Shown here: positions 39,688-48,310 of the stretch, piece after piece | Position numbering within the stretch: the stretch's first letter is position 1 | Layout of the letters: each line of letters begins with the position of its first letter | NCBI RefSeq assembly: GCF_021117295.1 | Contig: NZ_CP088247.1 | Location: forward strand, 62,001-126,000 | Length of the DNA stretch: 64,000 nt | Direction of reading: 5' to 3' | DNA from: Methylorubrum sp. B1-46 | GTDB lineage: Bacteria > Pseudomonadota > Alphaproteobacteria > Rhizobiales > Beijerinckiaceae | Notes under the pieces: generated by a model | Databases searched by the model: none | Seen by the model: only the letters and a program-made list of their open reading frames with translations | Told to the model about the DNA's origin: nothing | Program-made: the position numbers and the translations under genes

Positions 39688-40017
39688 TCACGAGACCTTG
39701 ATCTGCTCCGTGGCCTGGATTTTGGAGCCGTCGTCGTCGATCCAGGTGAAGGTCAATGTTCCCGACTCAGCGGGCTTGATCTTGAATTGGAAGTACGGGT
39801 TGGCCGATACAGCGCCTTCCATGTTGGCGCTAAAGATCGTCTTGCCGTTCAGGTCGCAGTTAAACGTGTTCAGGATCTTGCGCGGGATGGTCTTGCCATC
39901 CTTGTCCTTGCGCTGGCCCGATTCCATCGTGTGCGAGACGAGCGTCTTCACTTCGATGACGCCACCCTTGACGATCTCCTTCTTGTCCAGCTTGATCCGC
40001 GGTTTCACGTCGGCCAT
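39688..40017 (-). CDS. soxZ: thiosulfate-oxidation carrier subunit SoxZ
   Basis: A 109-residue immunoglobulin-like protein (KPRIKLDKKEIVKGGVIEVKTLVSHTMESGQRKDKDG), with FNCDLNGKTIFSANMEGAVSANPYFQFKIK and the GTLTFTWIDDDG end. It has no signal peptide and is exported bound to SoxY. AGGAGG lies just upstream of ATG 40017. Confidence 0.95.
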   Translation of the reverse strand: MADVKPRIKLDKKEIVKGGVIEVKTLVSHTMESGQRKDKDGKTIPRKILNTFNCDLNGKTIFSANMEGAVSANPYFQFKIKPAESGTLTFTWIDDDGSKIQATEQIKVS

Positions 40018-40058
40018 GTCGTCCTCCAGATCTTGCGTTGTCTTGGTTCGCCCAGACG

Positions 40059-40517
40059 TCAGCCGCCGCAGCCGCCAATGGTGACCTTCACTTGGCGGAC
40101 GTCGCTGAAGACCGAGCCGTCGTTCATGCGGGCGATCGCGACGACGTTCTGGGTCTCGGCGAGGCGAATGCGCGTGTTGGCCTCGGCCACGCTCGACGGC
40201 GAGAAATGGAAGCTGATGACGCCGGGGTTCGGATTGCCTTCGGCGACGATCATCACCTCCTCGACGAAGCTGTTCTCCGTCATCGGTACATCGACGCTCA
40301 CCGTCATCGGCACGGTGTTGCCATTCTCGGCGATCTCGGGAAGTTCGAGCTTGACCTTCCCTTTGACCGGCTCCCTGCCGCGGGTGAACGCCTTGATGGC
40401 CTCCTCGCTGTTGTTCTTGGCCGCACGCGCCGGTCCGGCGCGCAGGGACAGCGTCGCGGCCACGACGGCGCCAGTGCCCAGGGCCAGGGCTTGGCGGCGA
40501 TTCATTGCGTTTCTCAT
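40059..40517 (-). CDS. soxY: thiosulfate-oxidation carrier subunit SoxY
   Basis: A 152-residue protein with a Tat leader (MNRRQALALGTGAVVAATLSL) and the C-terminal swinging arm VKVTIGGCGG, whose Cys carries the sulfur intermediate. The core (VPMTENSFVEEVMIVAEGNPNPGVISF) is typical. ATG 40517 is preferred over a GTG further upstream because of GGGAG upstream. Between soxX (33 bases) and soxZ (41 bases). Confidence 0.95.
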   Translation of the reverse strand: MRNAMNRRQALALGTGAVVAATLSLRAGPARAAKNNSEEAIKAFTRGREPVKGKVKLELPEIAENGNTVPMTVSVDVPMTENSFVEEVMIVAEGNPNPGVISFHFSPSSVAEANTRIRLAETQNVVAIARMNDGSVFSDVRQVKVTIGGCGG

Positions 40518-40550
40518 CGGAAGCGGCTCCCGGATCACGTCAGGGTTGTA

Positions 40551-41027
40551 TCACTTGAGGGTGGTGAGGTAGGCGACCACGTCCTCGACCTGCTGGGCGG
40601 TGAGGATCGGCTTGCCCTGGAACTCGGCGCGGACACGGCTCAAGCCGTCGATCCGGTAGAAGGCCGGCATCACCGTCGCCTCGCTGAAGACGTGCTTCGG
40701 GTTGACGACGATCATGCGCAGCTGCGCCGGGCTCCAGCGGCCGGCGACGCCGTCGAGGGAGGGGCCGACCTCGCCGTGGAACGACTCCGTCTTGAGCGAC
40801 GAGACTTGATGGCAGCCGAGACAATTGCCCTGACGGCGGTTCACCACGACCATGGCGCCGGCGGCGGCATCGCCGGGCTTCTCGGTGAGGGGCTCGGGAA
40901 TGGCGGCGGTCCCGTCGACGGAAACGATCCGGAACGGAGGAAGGCCGCCTGAACTCGTCTCCGCCCCGGCGGCCGTCGTCAGAGCGCAAGCTCCCGCGAC
41001 CGCCAAGGCATGGATCTGCCTGCGCAT
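40551..41027 (-). CDS. soxX: sulfur-oxidation cytochrome c subunit SoxX
   Basis: A 158-residue exported monoheme cytochrome: signal peptide (IHALAVAGACALTTAAGAE), heme site GNCLGCHQVSSL, LDGVAGRWSPAQLRMIVVNPKHVF and Met ligand region VMPAFYRIDGLSRV, ending QQVEDVVAYLTTLK. Pairs with SoxA. First gene of soxXYZAB; a TATGC-N8-GCAAG dyad lies 88 bases upstream of its start. Confidence 0.94.
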   Translation of the reverse strand: MRRQIHALAVAGACALTTAAGAETSSGGLPPFRIVSVDGTAAIPEPLTEKPGDAAAGAMVVVNRRQGNCLGCHQVSSLKTESFHGEVGPSLDGVAGRWSPAQLRMIVVNPKHVFSEATVMPAFYRIDGLSRVRAEFQGKPILTAQQVEDVVAYLTTLK

Positions 41028-41114
41028 CTGGCGTTTCCTCGTTGTGCCGTCTGGAGCGGCTTGCGCGGTCGGTCCCGACCGCTCGCTGCGTCGCCGGGCC
41101 TCAACCCATCGACA

Positions 41115-41132
41115 TATGCGAATTATTGCAAG
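41115..41132 (-). promoter_or_regulatory. TATGC-N8-GCAAG dyad, candidate SoxR operator before soxX
   Basis: Half-sites TATGC (41115-41119) and GCAAG (41128-41132) are imperfect inverted copies with an 8-base AT-rich spacer, in the 169-base soxW-soxX gap. The spacing equals the soxC and soxW/soxS sites. Confidence 0.45.
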
Positions 41133-41196
41133 TTTGACCGAGGCTTCGTCCGAGTCAAGAAAAAAACTTCTACGCCGCGACCGACCGGCGATAAAA

Positions 41197-41793
41197 TCAT
41201 TCGCTACTTCCGGTCGCCGGACGAGCGAGGTAGGCCTCGAGATCGCTGCCTGCATAGGCGCGCTCGGCCACGAAGGCGAAGGTGCGCCGGAACTCCTCGG
41301 GCGGCACATAACCCTTCATGCGCAGCACCTCCCGCTCCGCCGGAGGCTTGCCGGCCAGGGTCTCGGCCGTCTCTCCGAAGAATTGCACCGTCGGGGTCGA
41401 GTAGACGCCGTACTTTGCGGCGAATCTCTTCTCGGTCAGACGTTCGCCGTCGAAATCCGTGACCTCGCGGGCTCCGATGATGTTGAGCTGGAGGATGTCG
41501 AAGTTTTTCCGGATGTATCGGCTGACGGCGGCGTCGGCGAAGTTCACTTGGTGCAGCCGCTTGCAGAACGGGCAGCCGCGCAGCTCCCACAGGATTGCGA
41601 GGCGCCGGCCGTGCGCGCCGGCAGCGCGCAGGTCGTCGGCGAGGTCGAGAAAGCTCTCGAGAAACCAGGGCTGATGATAGAGGCCGTCGTCACCGAGGAC
41701 GGCCTGGGCTCGAGCCGGGCGGGCAAGGGAGCCCGACACCAGCCCCGCGACGCCGCCACTCAGCAACCGGCGTCGCGTCAGCATGATCGCCAT
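41197..41793 (-). CDS. soxW: thioredoxin-fold protein SoxW
   Basis: A 198-residue periplasmic thioredoxin-like protein: Tat/Sec leader (LTRRRLLSGGVAGLVSGSLARPARA), active site Cys-Pro-Phe-Cys in LWELRGCPFCKRLHQVNF, cis-Pro in VYSTPTVQFFG. SoxW probably keeps SoxY or SoxS thiols reduced. GGGAGG precedes the ATG. Divergent from soxS with 147 bases between. Confidence 0.88.
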   Translation of the reverse strand: MAIMLTRRRLLSGGVAGLVSGSLARPARAQAVLGDDGLYHQPWFLESFLDLADDLRAAGAHGRRLAILWELRGCPFCKRLHQVNFADAAVSRYIRKNFDILQLNIIGAREVTDFDGERLTEKRFAAKYGVYSTPTVQFFGETAETLAGKPPAEREVLRMKGYVPPEEFRRTFAFVAERAYAGSDLEAYLARPATGSSE

Positions 41794-41814
41794 CGTGGCA
41801 GCCCTCCCGGCCGA

Positions 41815-41832
41815 TATTCGATTTTATGCATG
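41815..41832. promoter_or_regulatory. TATTC-N8-GCATG dyad, candidate SoxR operator between soxW and soxS
   Basis: TATTC at 41815-41819, 8-base spacer, GCATG at 41828-41832 in the divergent soxW/soxS region, 21 bases from the soxW ATG. It shares half-site and spacer with the soxC-upstream dyad. Confidence 0.5.
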
Positions 41833-41940
41833 TGTAGGCGAGGTCAGCGCCTCGGGCAACGGCGGCAGGAAAGCCCCTCGAAACACATTCGCCTTTTACT
41901 ATATCATGAGCCACTGGCAGGGCTTGAGCGGGAACGCGTG

Positions 41941-42306
41941 ATGCGGGCGACGCGCCGATCGGTGATGGCCTTGGCGGGCGGCCTCTCTCTCATCGCGTCG
42001 AACGCGGTGGCGGCCGAACTCGTGCTCTTCGAACTTGCGGGTTGCCCGTGGTGCACGATCTGGAACCGCACGATAGGGCCGATCTATCCGAAGTCGGAGG
42101 TGGGGCGGCGCGCGCCTCTGCGGCGCGTCGCGCTCGGCGACGGTGTCCCCACCGGACTCACGCTGACGGGCCCGATCCGCTACACACCGACCTTCGTGCT
42201 CGTCGAGGATGGGCGTGAAGTCGACCGCATTGAGGGCTATTCCGGAGAGGATTTCTTCTGGGCCCGGATCGAGGCTCTGGTCGGTCGGCTGCCGCCAGCG
42301 CCTTGA
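41941..42306 (+). CDS. soxS: periplasmic thioredoxin SoxS
   Basis: A 121-residue exported protein: signal peptide (MALAGGLSLIASNAVAAE), redox motif Cys-Pro-Trp-Cys in ELAGCPWCTIWNRTIG, YPKSEVGRRAPLRRVALGDG and cis-Pro in RYTPTFVLVEDG. SoxS reactivates SoxYZ during thiosulfate oxidation. It precedes the ArsR gene by 46 bases, so both are probably one transcript. Confidence 0.88.
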   Translation: MRATRRSVMALAGGLSLIASNAVAAELVLFELAGCPWCTIWNRTIGPIYPKSEVGRRAPLRRVALGDGVPTGLTLTGPIRYTPTFVLVEDGREVDRIEGYSGEDFFWARIEALVGRLPPAP

Positions 42307-42352
42307 CCGGGCATGAGAGTTGCTCGCGGACACTGTTTGAGAGGATGGGACG

Positions 42353-42706
42353 ATGCCGCTTCAGGCGGAAACGGTGACGACCGGCCCGGAGCAGGGAGCG
42401 CTCGACCTCGATCTGCTGCTCGCCAACGCCCGCGACGCGAGCGAGCTCCTGAAGGCGCTCGCCCACGAGGCCCGGCTCGTGATCCTCTGCCTGTTGGTCG
42501 AGGGTGAGCGGTCCGTCTCGGAACTGGAGCAGTTGCTGAATCTACGCCAGCCGGCGGTGTCGCAACAGCTCGCCCGCCTGCGCGCCGACGATCTCGTGGA
42601 GGCGCGCCGGGACGGGAAGAACATCTACTACGCCCTCGCCCGTCCCGAGGTCCGTGAGATCATCGCGGCCCTGCACCGCGCTTTCTGCGACGCGCGGCAT
42701 CGTTGA
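42353..42706 (+). CDS. soxR: ArsR-family sox regulator (SoxR-like, persulfide-sensor type)
   Basis: A 117-residue winged-helix repressor (VSELEQLLNLRQPAVSQQLARLRADDLVEARRDGKNIYYAL). Cys46 in LVILCLLV and Cys112 in HRAFCDARH are 66 apart, exactly the spacing of the redox cysteines of SqrR and BigR. In sox clusters this protein represses the soxSVW and soxXYZ promoters until a sulfur ligand is present. Three dyads with a common pattern in this cluster are its likely sites. Converges with the YeeE gene. Confidence 0.85.
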   Translation: MPLQAETVTTGPEQGALDLDLLLANARDASELLKALAHEARLVILCLLVEGERSVSELEQLLNLRQPAVSQQLARLRADDLVEARRDGKNIYYALARPEVREIIAALHRAFCDARHR

Positions 42707-42719
42707 GCGACGCACCTTC

Positions 42720-43781
42720 TCAGGCGTGCCGATCGACGAGGTAGTAGAGGCCCGCGCGCGCACCGACGAGGATGGAGGCGATGGCCAGCATCGATCCGAC
42801 CGACAGCGTCGAGAGCCCGCTCAGGCCCTGACCGATGGTGCAGCCCAGGGCTGTCACGCCCCCGGTCCCCATGAGGAACGCTCCGAGAACGTGGCGCTTC
42901 ACCTCGCGCGCGTCGTCCGGCGCTTCCCAATGAAATTCGCCCGCCTGGCGCGCGGCGGCGTAGGATCCGAGAAGGACGCCGACGACGGAGGCCACGCCGA
43001 AGTCGATCCTGACTCCGCTGGCAAGCATGACGTAGAGCAGGGTGTCGCCGACCGGCCGCGCGAAGCTGAAGGAGCCGACCGTGCGCGTCTCGAACGCGTC
43101 GTAGCCGGCATATCCGTTGGTCCACCATCCGGCGACGATCAGGCCTCCGATGACGACGGCGCCGACGAGCAGGCGCCGGCTCTGCCGAAAGTCACGGGCC
43201 GCGAGTGCCGCGATGCACAGGGCAACCCCTAACGTGAGGCTCAAGGCGAGGTGGCCGGTCCGGTCGAGACCGAGGAGCACGCCGAGTCGTTGCGCGCCGA
43301 GATCGAGGCTCAACGGCTCGATGACCGACACGCGGACGACCCCGATCACACCGCTGATGGCCATGTAGGCCGACAGACCGATCACCAGCAGGACGAGAAA
43401 GGCACGTAGATCGCCGCCGCCGAGTCGCAGGAGCGCCCCGAAGCTGCAGGTGCCGACGAGGGCCATGCCGAGGCCGAAGATCGTCCCGCCGAGGATCAGG
43501 CCGCCCCATTCCAGAGTTGGCCCCGAGTAGAGCGACCGGCCGAGGTCGAGCCCGACGAGGCTTTCCAGAAGCTGCGTCCCCAGGATCGCGAGGCCGGCGG
43601 CCAGTAGCCAAGCACGGGCGCGGCGCGTGTCTCGCGCGTAGACGGCATCTTCGATGGCACCCAGGGTGCAGAACCGGCTCCTGCGCGCGACAAAACCCAG
43701 CAGTGCTCCCAGGATCAGGCCGAGCGCCGCCCGGATGAGGTGTGCCGACAGGGTCTCCAACATCGGCGCAGGTTCGCTCAT
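42720..43781 (-). CDS. YeeE/YedE-family sulfur-compound transporter, SoxT-like
   Basis: A 353-residue membrane protein with about nine helices and YeeE signatures: RRSRFCTLGAIEDAVYA, FGLGMALVGTCSFGALLRLGGGDLRA, and TGGVTALGCTIGQGLSGLSTLSVGS, each with the conserved Cys for thiosulfate or sulfur transfer. Sox clusters carry such a protein as SoxT, proposed to import a sulfur signal or substrate. It closes the sulfur island, converging with soxR. Confidence 0.87.
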   Translation of the reverse strand: MSEPAPMLETLSAHLIRAALGLILGALLGFVARRSRFCTLGAIEDAVYARDTRRARAWLLAAGLAILGTQLLESLVGLDLGRSLYSGPTLEWGGLILGGTIFGLGMALVGTCSFGALLRLGGGDLRAFLVLLVIGLSAYMAISGVIGVVRVSVIEPLSLDLGAQRLGVLLGLDRTGHLALSLTLGVALCIAALAARDFRQSRRLLVGAVVIGGLIVAGWWTNGYAGYDAFETRTVGSFSFARPVGDTLLYVMLASGVRIDFGVASVVGVLLGSYAAARQAGEFHWEAPDDAREVKRHVLGAFLMGTGGVTALGCTIGQGLSGLSTLSVGSMLAIASILVGARAGLYYLVDRHA

Positions 43782-43907
43782 TCCCGCAGGGTGTTGTCAA
43801 ATGGCCGCGTCCGTTTCGCCGCTCGGCGCACTCGGATAGTCAGAAGATCGGCGCCAGTTCCCGGGCGGTCTAACCCGCACAGCGATGGACCATCGGTTAA
43901 GTTGGCG

Positions 43908-43999
43908 CCGCAGGGCGTCCTGGCGTGGCCTGACCCGCACTCTAATCGACCGATCGTGTCTTTCCCCGGACCTGTCGGCTGCCCGGGAACGCCCTGCGG
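43908..43999 (+). ncRNA. possible IS110 bridge RNA region upstream of the transposase
   Basis: The non-coding left end of this IS110 element contains an 11-bp perfect inverted pair, CCGCAGGGCGT (43908-43918) and ACGCCCTGCGG (43989-43999), enclosing 70 bases with further GC-rich arms. IS110 elements make a structured bridge RNA from this position. I cannot fold it or see the guide loops with confidence, so this is a suggestion from location and the stem only. Confidence 0.3.
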
Positions 44000-44120
44000 T
44001 GAGGTTTTGCCTCGCCGATGCCTGTGACCCGAGAAGGGCCTGACCGTCTGGTCTCGTGACTGTCCTGTCCGCGCATCCGGTCGTGGTGAAGCCCTCAGGC
44101 TCGATCGCCAGGAGGATGGG

Positions 44121-45200
44121 ATGGGTGCGCAGCAAGCTCATGAGCGACACGTCGTCGGTGGTGTCGACACTCATAAGGATCTGCACGTTGCTGCGGTCGT
44201 CGACGACCGGGATCGGGTTCTGGCGACCACCAGCTTTGCAGCGACCCGCCAGGGCTATCGGCAGATGCTGGCCTGGATGCGCTCGTTCGGCCTGCTGCAA
44301 CGCGTCGGGGTCGAATCGACCGGCAGCTACGGCGCTGGTCTTCTGCGCTTCTTGCAACAGGCTGGGATCGAGGTGCTGGAGGTGACAGCCCCCGACGCCC
44401 AGGATCGCCGTCGGCGCGGCAAGAATGACGACTTCGATGCTCAGAGCGCGGCGCACGCGGCTTTTGCTGGCACCCGTACCGTCACACCACGCACCCGAGA
44501 CGGCATGGTCGAGCCGTTGCGCGTCCTGAGCGCGTGCCGGAAGACCGCGGTTGCGGCTCGGCGCATCGCCCTGCAGATGATTCACAACACCATCGTGTGC
44601 GCGCCCGACGGACTGCGCGAGACGCTGCGCCGGATGACCCGGATGCAGCTCGTGCGGACCCTGGCGGCGTGGCGGCCTGATTTAAGCGCCTATCGCGACG
44701 TCGAGGCCGCCTACCGGATCGGCCTGAAGTCCCTAGCGCGGCGCTACCTGTAACTGCACGATGAGATCGCCGATCTTGATGCCATGATCGGCGCCATCGT
44801 CGACGAACTCGCGCCGGAACTCGTGGCCCGCAACTCCATCGGCCGCAATGGCGCCGCGCAGCTTCTCCTGACGGCCGGCGACAATCCCAGACGCCTACGC
44901 TCGGAGGTAGGCTTCGCGGCGTTGTGTGGCGTGAGCCCCGTGCCGGCCTCGTCGGGCAAGACAGTGCGCCATCGCCTCAACCGGGGCGGTGATCGCACGG
45001 CCAACAGCGCGCTGCACATCATCGCCATCGGGCGACTGCGAACCGATGAGCGGACCAAGGCATACGTGGCCCGCCGCATCGCAGAAGGCCACTCCAAGCT
45101 GGAAGCGATCCGCTGCCTGAAGCGCTACATCGCCCGCGAGGTGTTCACGCTCATCACCCACCGGCAGCGGACGATCAATCAGACCCGTGTCGCCCCTTGA
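44121..45200 (+). pseudogene. IS110-family transposase with an in-frame TAA
   Basis: The frame encodes an IS110 recombinase: DEDD half with GVDTHKDLHVAAV, GVESTGSYGAGL and RGKNDDFDAQSAAHAA, then a TAA at 44751-44753 after SLARRYL, and, continuing in the same frame, LHDEIADLDAMI and the serine-containing Transposase_20 domain (VGFAALCGVSPVPASSGKTVRHRLNRGGDR). A GAA to TAA change would explain the stop. No readthrough signal is visible, so the element is probably inactive by itself. Confidence 0.85.
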
Positions 45201-45212
45201 CACATAGAAGGG

Positions 45213-45528
45213 CGTCAGGGGTTCGCAGTACCTTGCCCTGCGCTACACGGAGCGATTGGCGGAGGCGGGCGTCGAGCCCTCGGTCGGCAGCGTCGGCGAC
45301 TCTTACGACAACGCCCTGGCCGAGACGATCAACGGTCTGTTCAAGACCGAGGTGATCCATCGCCGTGGACCGTGGCGGTCCTTCGAGGCGGTCGAGTTCG
45401 CCACCCTCGAATGGGTCGATTGGTTCAACACCCGCCGGCTTCTCGAACCGATCGGCAACGTGCCTCCCGCTGAGGTCGAAGCGTGCTACTTCACTCAGGC
45501 TGCGGGGCAAGCCTTGGCCGCCGCCTGA
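45213..45528 (+). pseudogene. IS3-family OrfB, 3' fragment
   Basis: Encodes QYLALRYTERLAEAGVEPSVGS, then VGDSYDNALAETINGLFKTEVIH with the catalytic Glu, and the ending EWVDWFNTRRLLEPIGNVPPAEVE, i.e. the last third of an IS3-group OrfB. It starts right after the IS110 element and runs to TGA 45528; a 40-base IS end-like stretch follows. The 5' part is gone. Confidence 0.8.
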
Positions 45529-45579
45529 CACAAACCAAATGGCCTCCGGGAAACCCGGCGCGGTTCACACGCGGGGCTG

Positions 45580-45699
45580 TTGCGACGTTTCATGACCGGC
45601 GAGGCATCCGGCGGCATCGTGCTCATCCTCAGCGCCGCACTGGCGCTGATCGTCGCCAACTCCCCGGCTGCTCCGTCCTACTTTGCTGCGCTCAGTCAC
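45580..45699 (+). pseudogene. nhaA: Na+/H+ antiporter NhaA, N-terminal fragment
   Basis: About 40 codons read [32 protein letters not shown], the first transmembrane helix of NhaA (RSEASGG....AALALxxANSPL). The rest of the gene is absent and the 5' side is replaced by the IS3 fragment. A relic of the pre-insertion locus. Confidence 0.65.
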
Positions 45700-46170
45700 A
45701 GCCGCCACGACGCGCTCGCGCAGCTCGACAGACAACGGTGAAGCATCGCTGGCTCCTTCACCGGTCAACGCTCCAGCTACCCTCCTGTCGCAACACCACC
45801 GGGCACGACTCTAATCCGTTTGGAGCGATGCGCGAGCGGCAATGCATTCCCAAGTTTCGTGCAACGAATGGGCTTCCGAAGCGCCCCTATTTGGCGGCAT
45901 GTACGCCGCATGAGAAAGCTCGGCCACTCCGGCGACCTCTTCGTTGTGATCTGTGTTGGTGTCGCATTATGAGGTATAATGCTGCGTATTTTGTATACAT
46001 ATTTTAGCAATGCTTTTGAAAAGCAAGTTACTGCATTGACGATCCAGACAAAGGAAAGTCATATTTTAGATCATGTTTTATTTAAATCTGGCGCATATCT
46101 GATAGATCAAAACGCCTTGAACGCTTGATTTGCGGGCTAATTGAAGTCTGAACCATCGCTCGGAGTAGAG
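45700..46170. other. AT-richer intergenic region
   Basis: No supported gene in 470 bases. From about 45960 the sequence becomes clearly AT-rich (TATTTTGTATACATATTTTAGC and similar). The 3' end contains the AGTAGAG region before the next small gene. Confidence 0.4.
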
Positions 46171-46389
46171 ATGGCCTTCACAGTTCAGTGGACGACGTCC
46201 AAAGGGTGCGTGTCGGTGGTGCGCCTGACCGCCCTCAGCGCTTATCAAGAGGCTGAGCGAGTTACGAAGCTAGGTATGCGGAACGTCGGCATCCGCCTCT
46301 CCAATGGCGAATTGATCGATTGGAGAACTTTCAGTAACCGCGCAAGCAACACAAATCTGGAAGAGGGCGGGATGAAAGACCCTGTCTGA
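46171..46389 (+). CDS. hypothetical protein
   Basis: A 72-residue protein (MAFTVQWTTSKGCVSVVRLTALSAYQEAERVTKLGMRNVGIRLSNGELIDW in outline). The beta-alpha-beta pattern is coherent, and CGGAG lies upstream of ATG 46171; an in-frame TTG 30 bases earlier is less likely. Family not recognised, though small proteins with an 'A-x-A..K...LG..NV.I...G' pattern are common in Methylobacterium. Confidence 0.5.
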   Translation: MAFTVQWTTSKGCVSVVRLTALSAYQEAERVTKLGMRNVGIRLSNGELIDWRTFSNRASNTNLEEGGMKDPV

Positions 46390-46866
46390 TCTGTTACTAA
46401 ATCATCGTCAAGATTGTGGGACTTCTGACACAAAAAGCAGACGTCATGCGGGCCAGCCAAACTCTTCTCGGGGGCGGCTGGCTCGCCACCTTTAGAGATT
46501 ATGCGTCCTTGCTTGTGAAGGGCTGGCAATTGTGATGTGCGAGGAAGGTCTTGGGAGATTTGTCCCGCTACATCCGAACGCTGTCAGCAACGCCATGCAA
46601 GGATTGATGGCGGTCCATGGACTGAGGGCCACGATCCGCTGCCATGCAGCATCCGGAAAAGACGAACGACAATGGTTGTCGCCCGCTTCGGGAAAGCGAG
46701 AGTCTTCGGTCGAGAACTACAGTGACGTAGCAACCATGCGCCCGGACGAAAACCGTAATGGAAGACCGTAGGCGGGTACCTACTCGATAAGATCCCGCAC
46801 GTACAGGCCAAAAAATAAAATAAATCAGCGCCGCAAGGGATCAAAATCGTACGCGCCGGTGACTGC
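46390..46866. other. no convincing gene
   Basis: Short frames exist at 46532-46771 but have poor codon use and no recognisable domain. Nothing else is seen. Confidence 0.35.
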
Positions 46867-47199
46867 TCACCCTTTGAATTTTGCGCGCATGTATTGTCGG
46901 CAAAGCTGTTTCAGTTGTCGGGCGTTCTGACGGCAGGCGGCGACAGAATCTGCGTCGCGAGCAATTCCGGGTGGCCCACGTATTTGGCGACCGACAGGCA
47001 AGCCGGGCGCATAAGTGCGGAGAGCGATGCGGGCACACTGCCTGATCTGCATCCCTGCGGAGCTGGCTGGCCGCTGCCCTGACGGCCAGCGCGTTTTCCG
47101 TCCTGCGCAAGCCAGGCGAGACGGAAGCCTCAGGGCTGGGAACGAAGCGGCCCAGCTATTGGGTGTCCGCAACAGGTGCGCTTGGGGAGGATATGGCAC
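46867..47199 (-). CDS. possible small hypothetical protein
   Basis: A 110-codon frame on the minus strand just behind the nuclease gene, overlapping its end by 44 bases. The C-terminal half (QIRQCARIALRTYAPG ... ACRQNARQLKQLCRQYMRAKFKG) looks protein-like with regularly spaced Cys, but the N-terminal half does not, and an internal start is possible. Function unknown. Confidence 0.25.
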   Translation of the reverse strand: MPYPPQAHLLRTPNSWAASFPALRLPSRLACAGRKTRWPSGQRPASSAGMQIRQCARIALRTYAPGLPVGRQIRGPPGIARDADSVAACRQNARQLKQLCRQYMRAKFKG

Positions 47200-47716
47200 C
47201 GGTTACCGGCGCGTCAGCCGAGGCTGTCTTGTGTGTAGGTTTGGCAGTCTGCTGCTTGCGCCATTCCCACGGCATCTCGAACACGCCGGCCCATAGCCCT
47301 GTCTTGGCGCCCCAGGCGCGCTCTTCCTGCGGCAGATAACGCCGGCTGACATGCCGGTTGGCCAGAGCCAGGCCCGACCTGACCATCCAGGCTCCCAGAT
47401 CGGTTTCACCAACCCGGCATATGGCATAAACACGCTTGTTCGCTGTCGTACTCTTCGGCTCACAGGTGACCGCGGCGCCAGCGACCTTCTGGATCAACGC
47501 CTGGGCAGCACGCCGGCCGCACGGATAGTCCCGCTCGCGTGCATCCCCACACAGCTGGCCACGCTCCGGTGCGTCGATGCCGTAGAGCCTGATTTGAGCG
47601 CCGTGGATTTCAAGGGTGTCACCATCGATGACTGTGGCAGTCCCACGAAGGGGCTCGGCTATGCCCGGTGTGTTGAACAGCAACAGGGCTGCAAGAGCAG
47701 GATACAGGTTGCGCAT
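47156..47716 (-). CDS. thermonuclease-family protein (SNase-like), exported
   Basis: A 186-residue protein with a signal peptide (MRNLYPALAALLLFNTPGIAE) and an SNase-like OB fold: TATVIDGDTLEIHGAQIRLYGIDAPERGQ, with Asp and Arg catalytic positions, YAICRVGETDLGAWMVRSGLA (second Arg region) and YLPQEERAWGAKTGLW. The C-terminal 30 residues are low complexity. It probably degrades nucleic acid outside the cytoplasm. Stands alone. Confidence 0.85.
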   Translation of the reverse strand: MRNLYPALAALLLFNTPGIAEPLRGTATVIDGDTLEIHGAQIRLYGIDAPERGQLCGDARERDYPCGRRAAQALIQKVAGAAVTCEPKSTTANKRVYAICRVGETDLGAWMVRSGLALANRHVSRRYLPQEERAWGAKTGLWAGVFEMPWEWRKQQTAKPTHKTASADAPVTGAISSPSAPVADTQ

Positions 47717-47728
47717 TGATCCCACCAA

Positions 47729-48310
47729 ACGACATGCCCTGTGTCGATCACAGGCGACAGCCGAGCTACTGGAACACTGCGGCTAAGCTGTGGCATTGTA
47801 AAGCCGGACCATACCGAAAGGTTTTCTAACAAAAATACTGATGTGATGCAAATAATGCATTGAAAATCTGTGTGTCGCTGTCAGATTTATAAGTTTCACC
47901 GCGTTCGTGGCATACATGCTATCCCAGCAATTGTATCAACTTGCACTTGTTCGTCGTCGCACCTATCTGGAGGTGATAGCACATCCATCAAAAGCATGAA
48001 TATGCCAGCCGCGATCGCGATCATGATCAGCTTTGCTCCCAGACCCACTTCATTTCCTATTTTATCTGCACAGAAATTATTTGAGTATCAGCAGTAAACT
48101 CGCGGGGCAGGTCAATGACCTTATCTGCACGGTCGCAGTTTTGCGCGACAAGTATTACATAAAATCAGGGACGCTTCTGCTGACAATTTGACGCCCCACA
48201 TAAGCACCGTGACGAGTTCGAAGAAGCGGGCGACCTGCCGGACCTTCGTATGCAATGAGGGTATTGGCGCCGTGGTGCCTCCTCATCAAATCGACATGCT
48301 GCCAGCAGCC
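47729..48310. other. intergenic region without a recognisable gene
   Basis: About 580 bases between the nuclease and phosphatase genes, AT-rich at 47820-48110. Short frames on both strands show no domain or codon bias. Promoter for the divergently placed nuclease should be near 47740-47820. Confidence 0.35.

Noticed and set aside
46532..46771. 79-codon open frame
   Set aside because: Poor codon use, no domain, and an alternative frame of similar length overlaps it.
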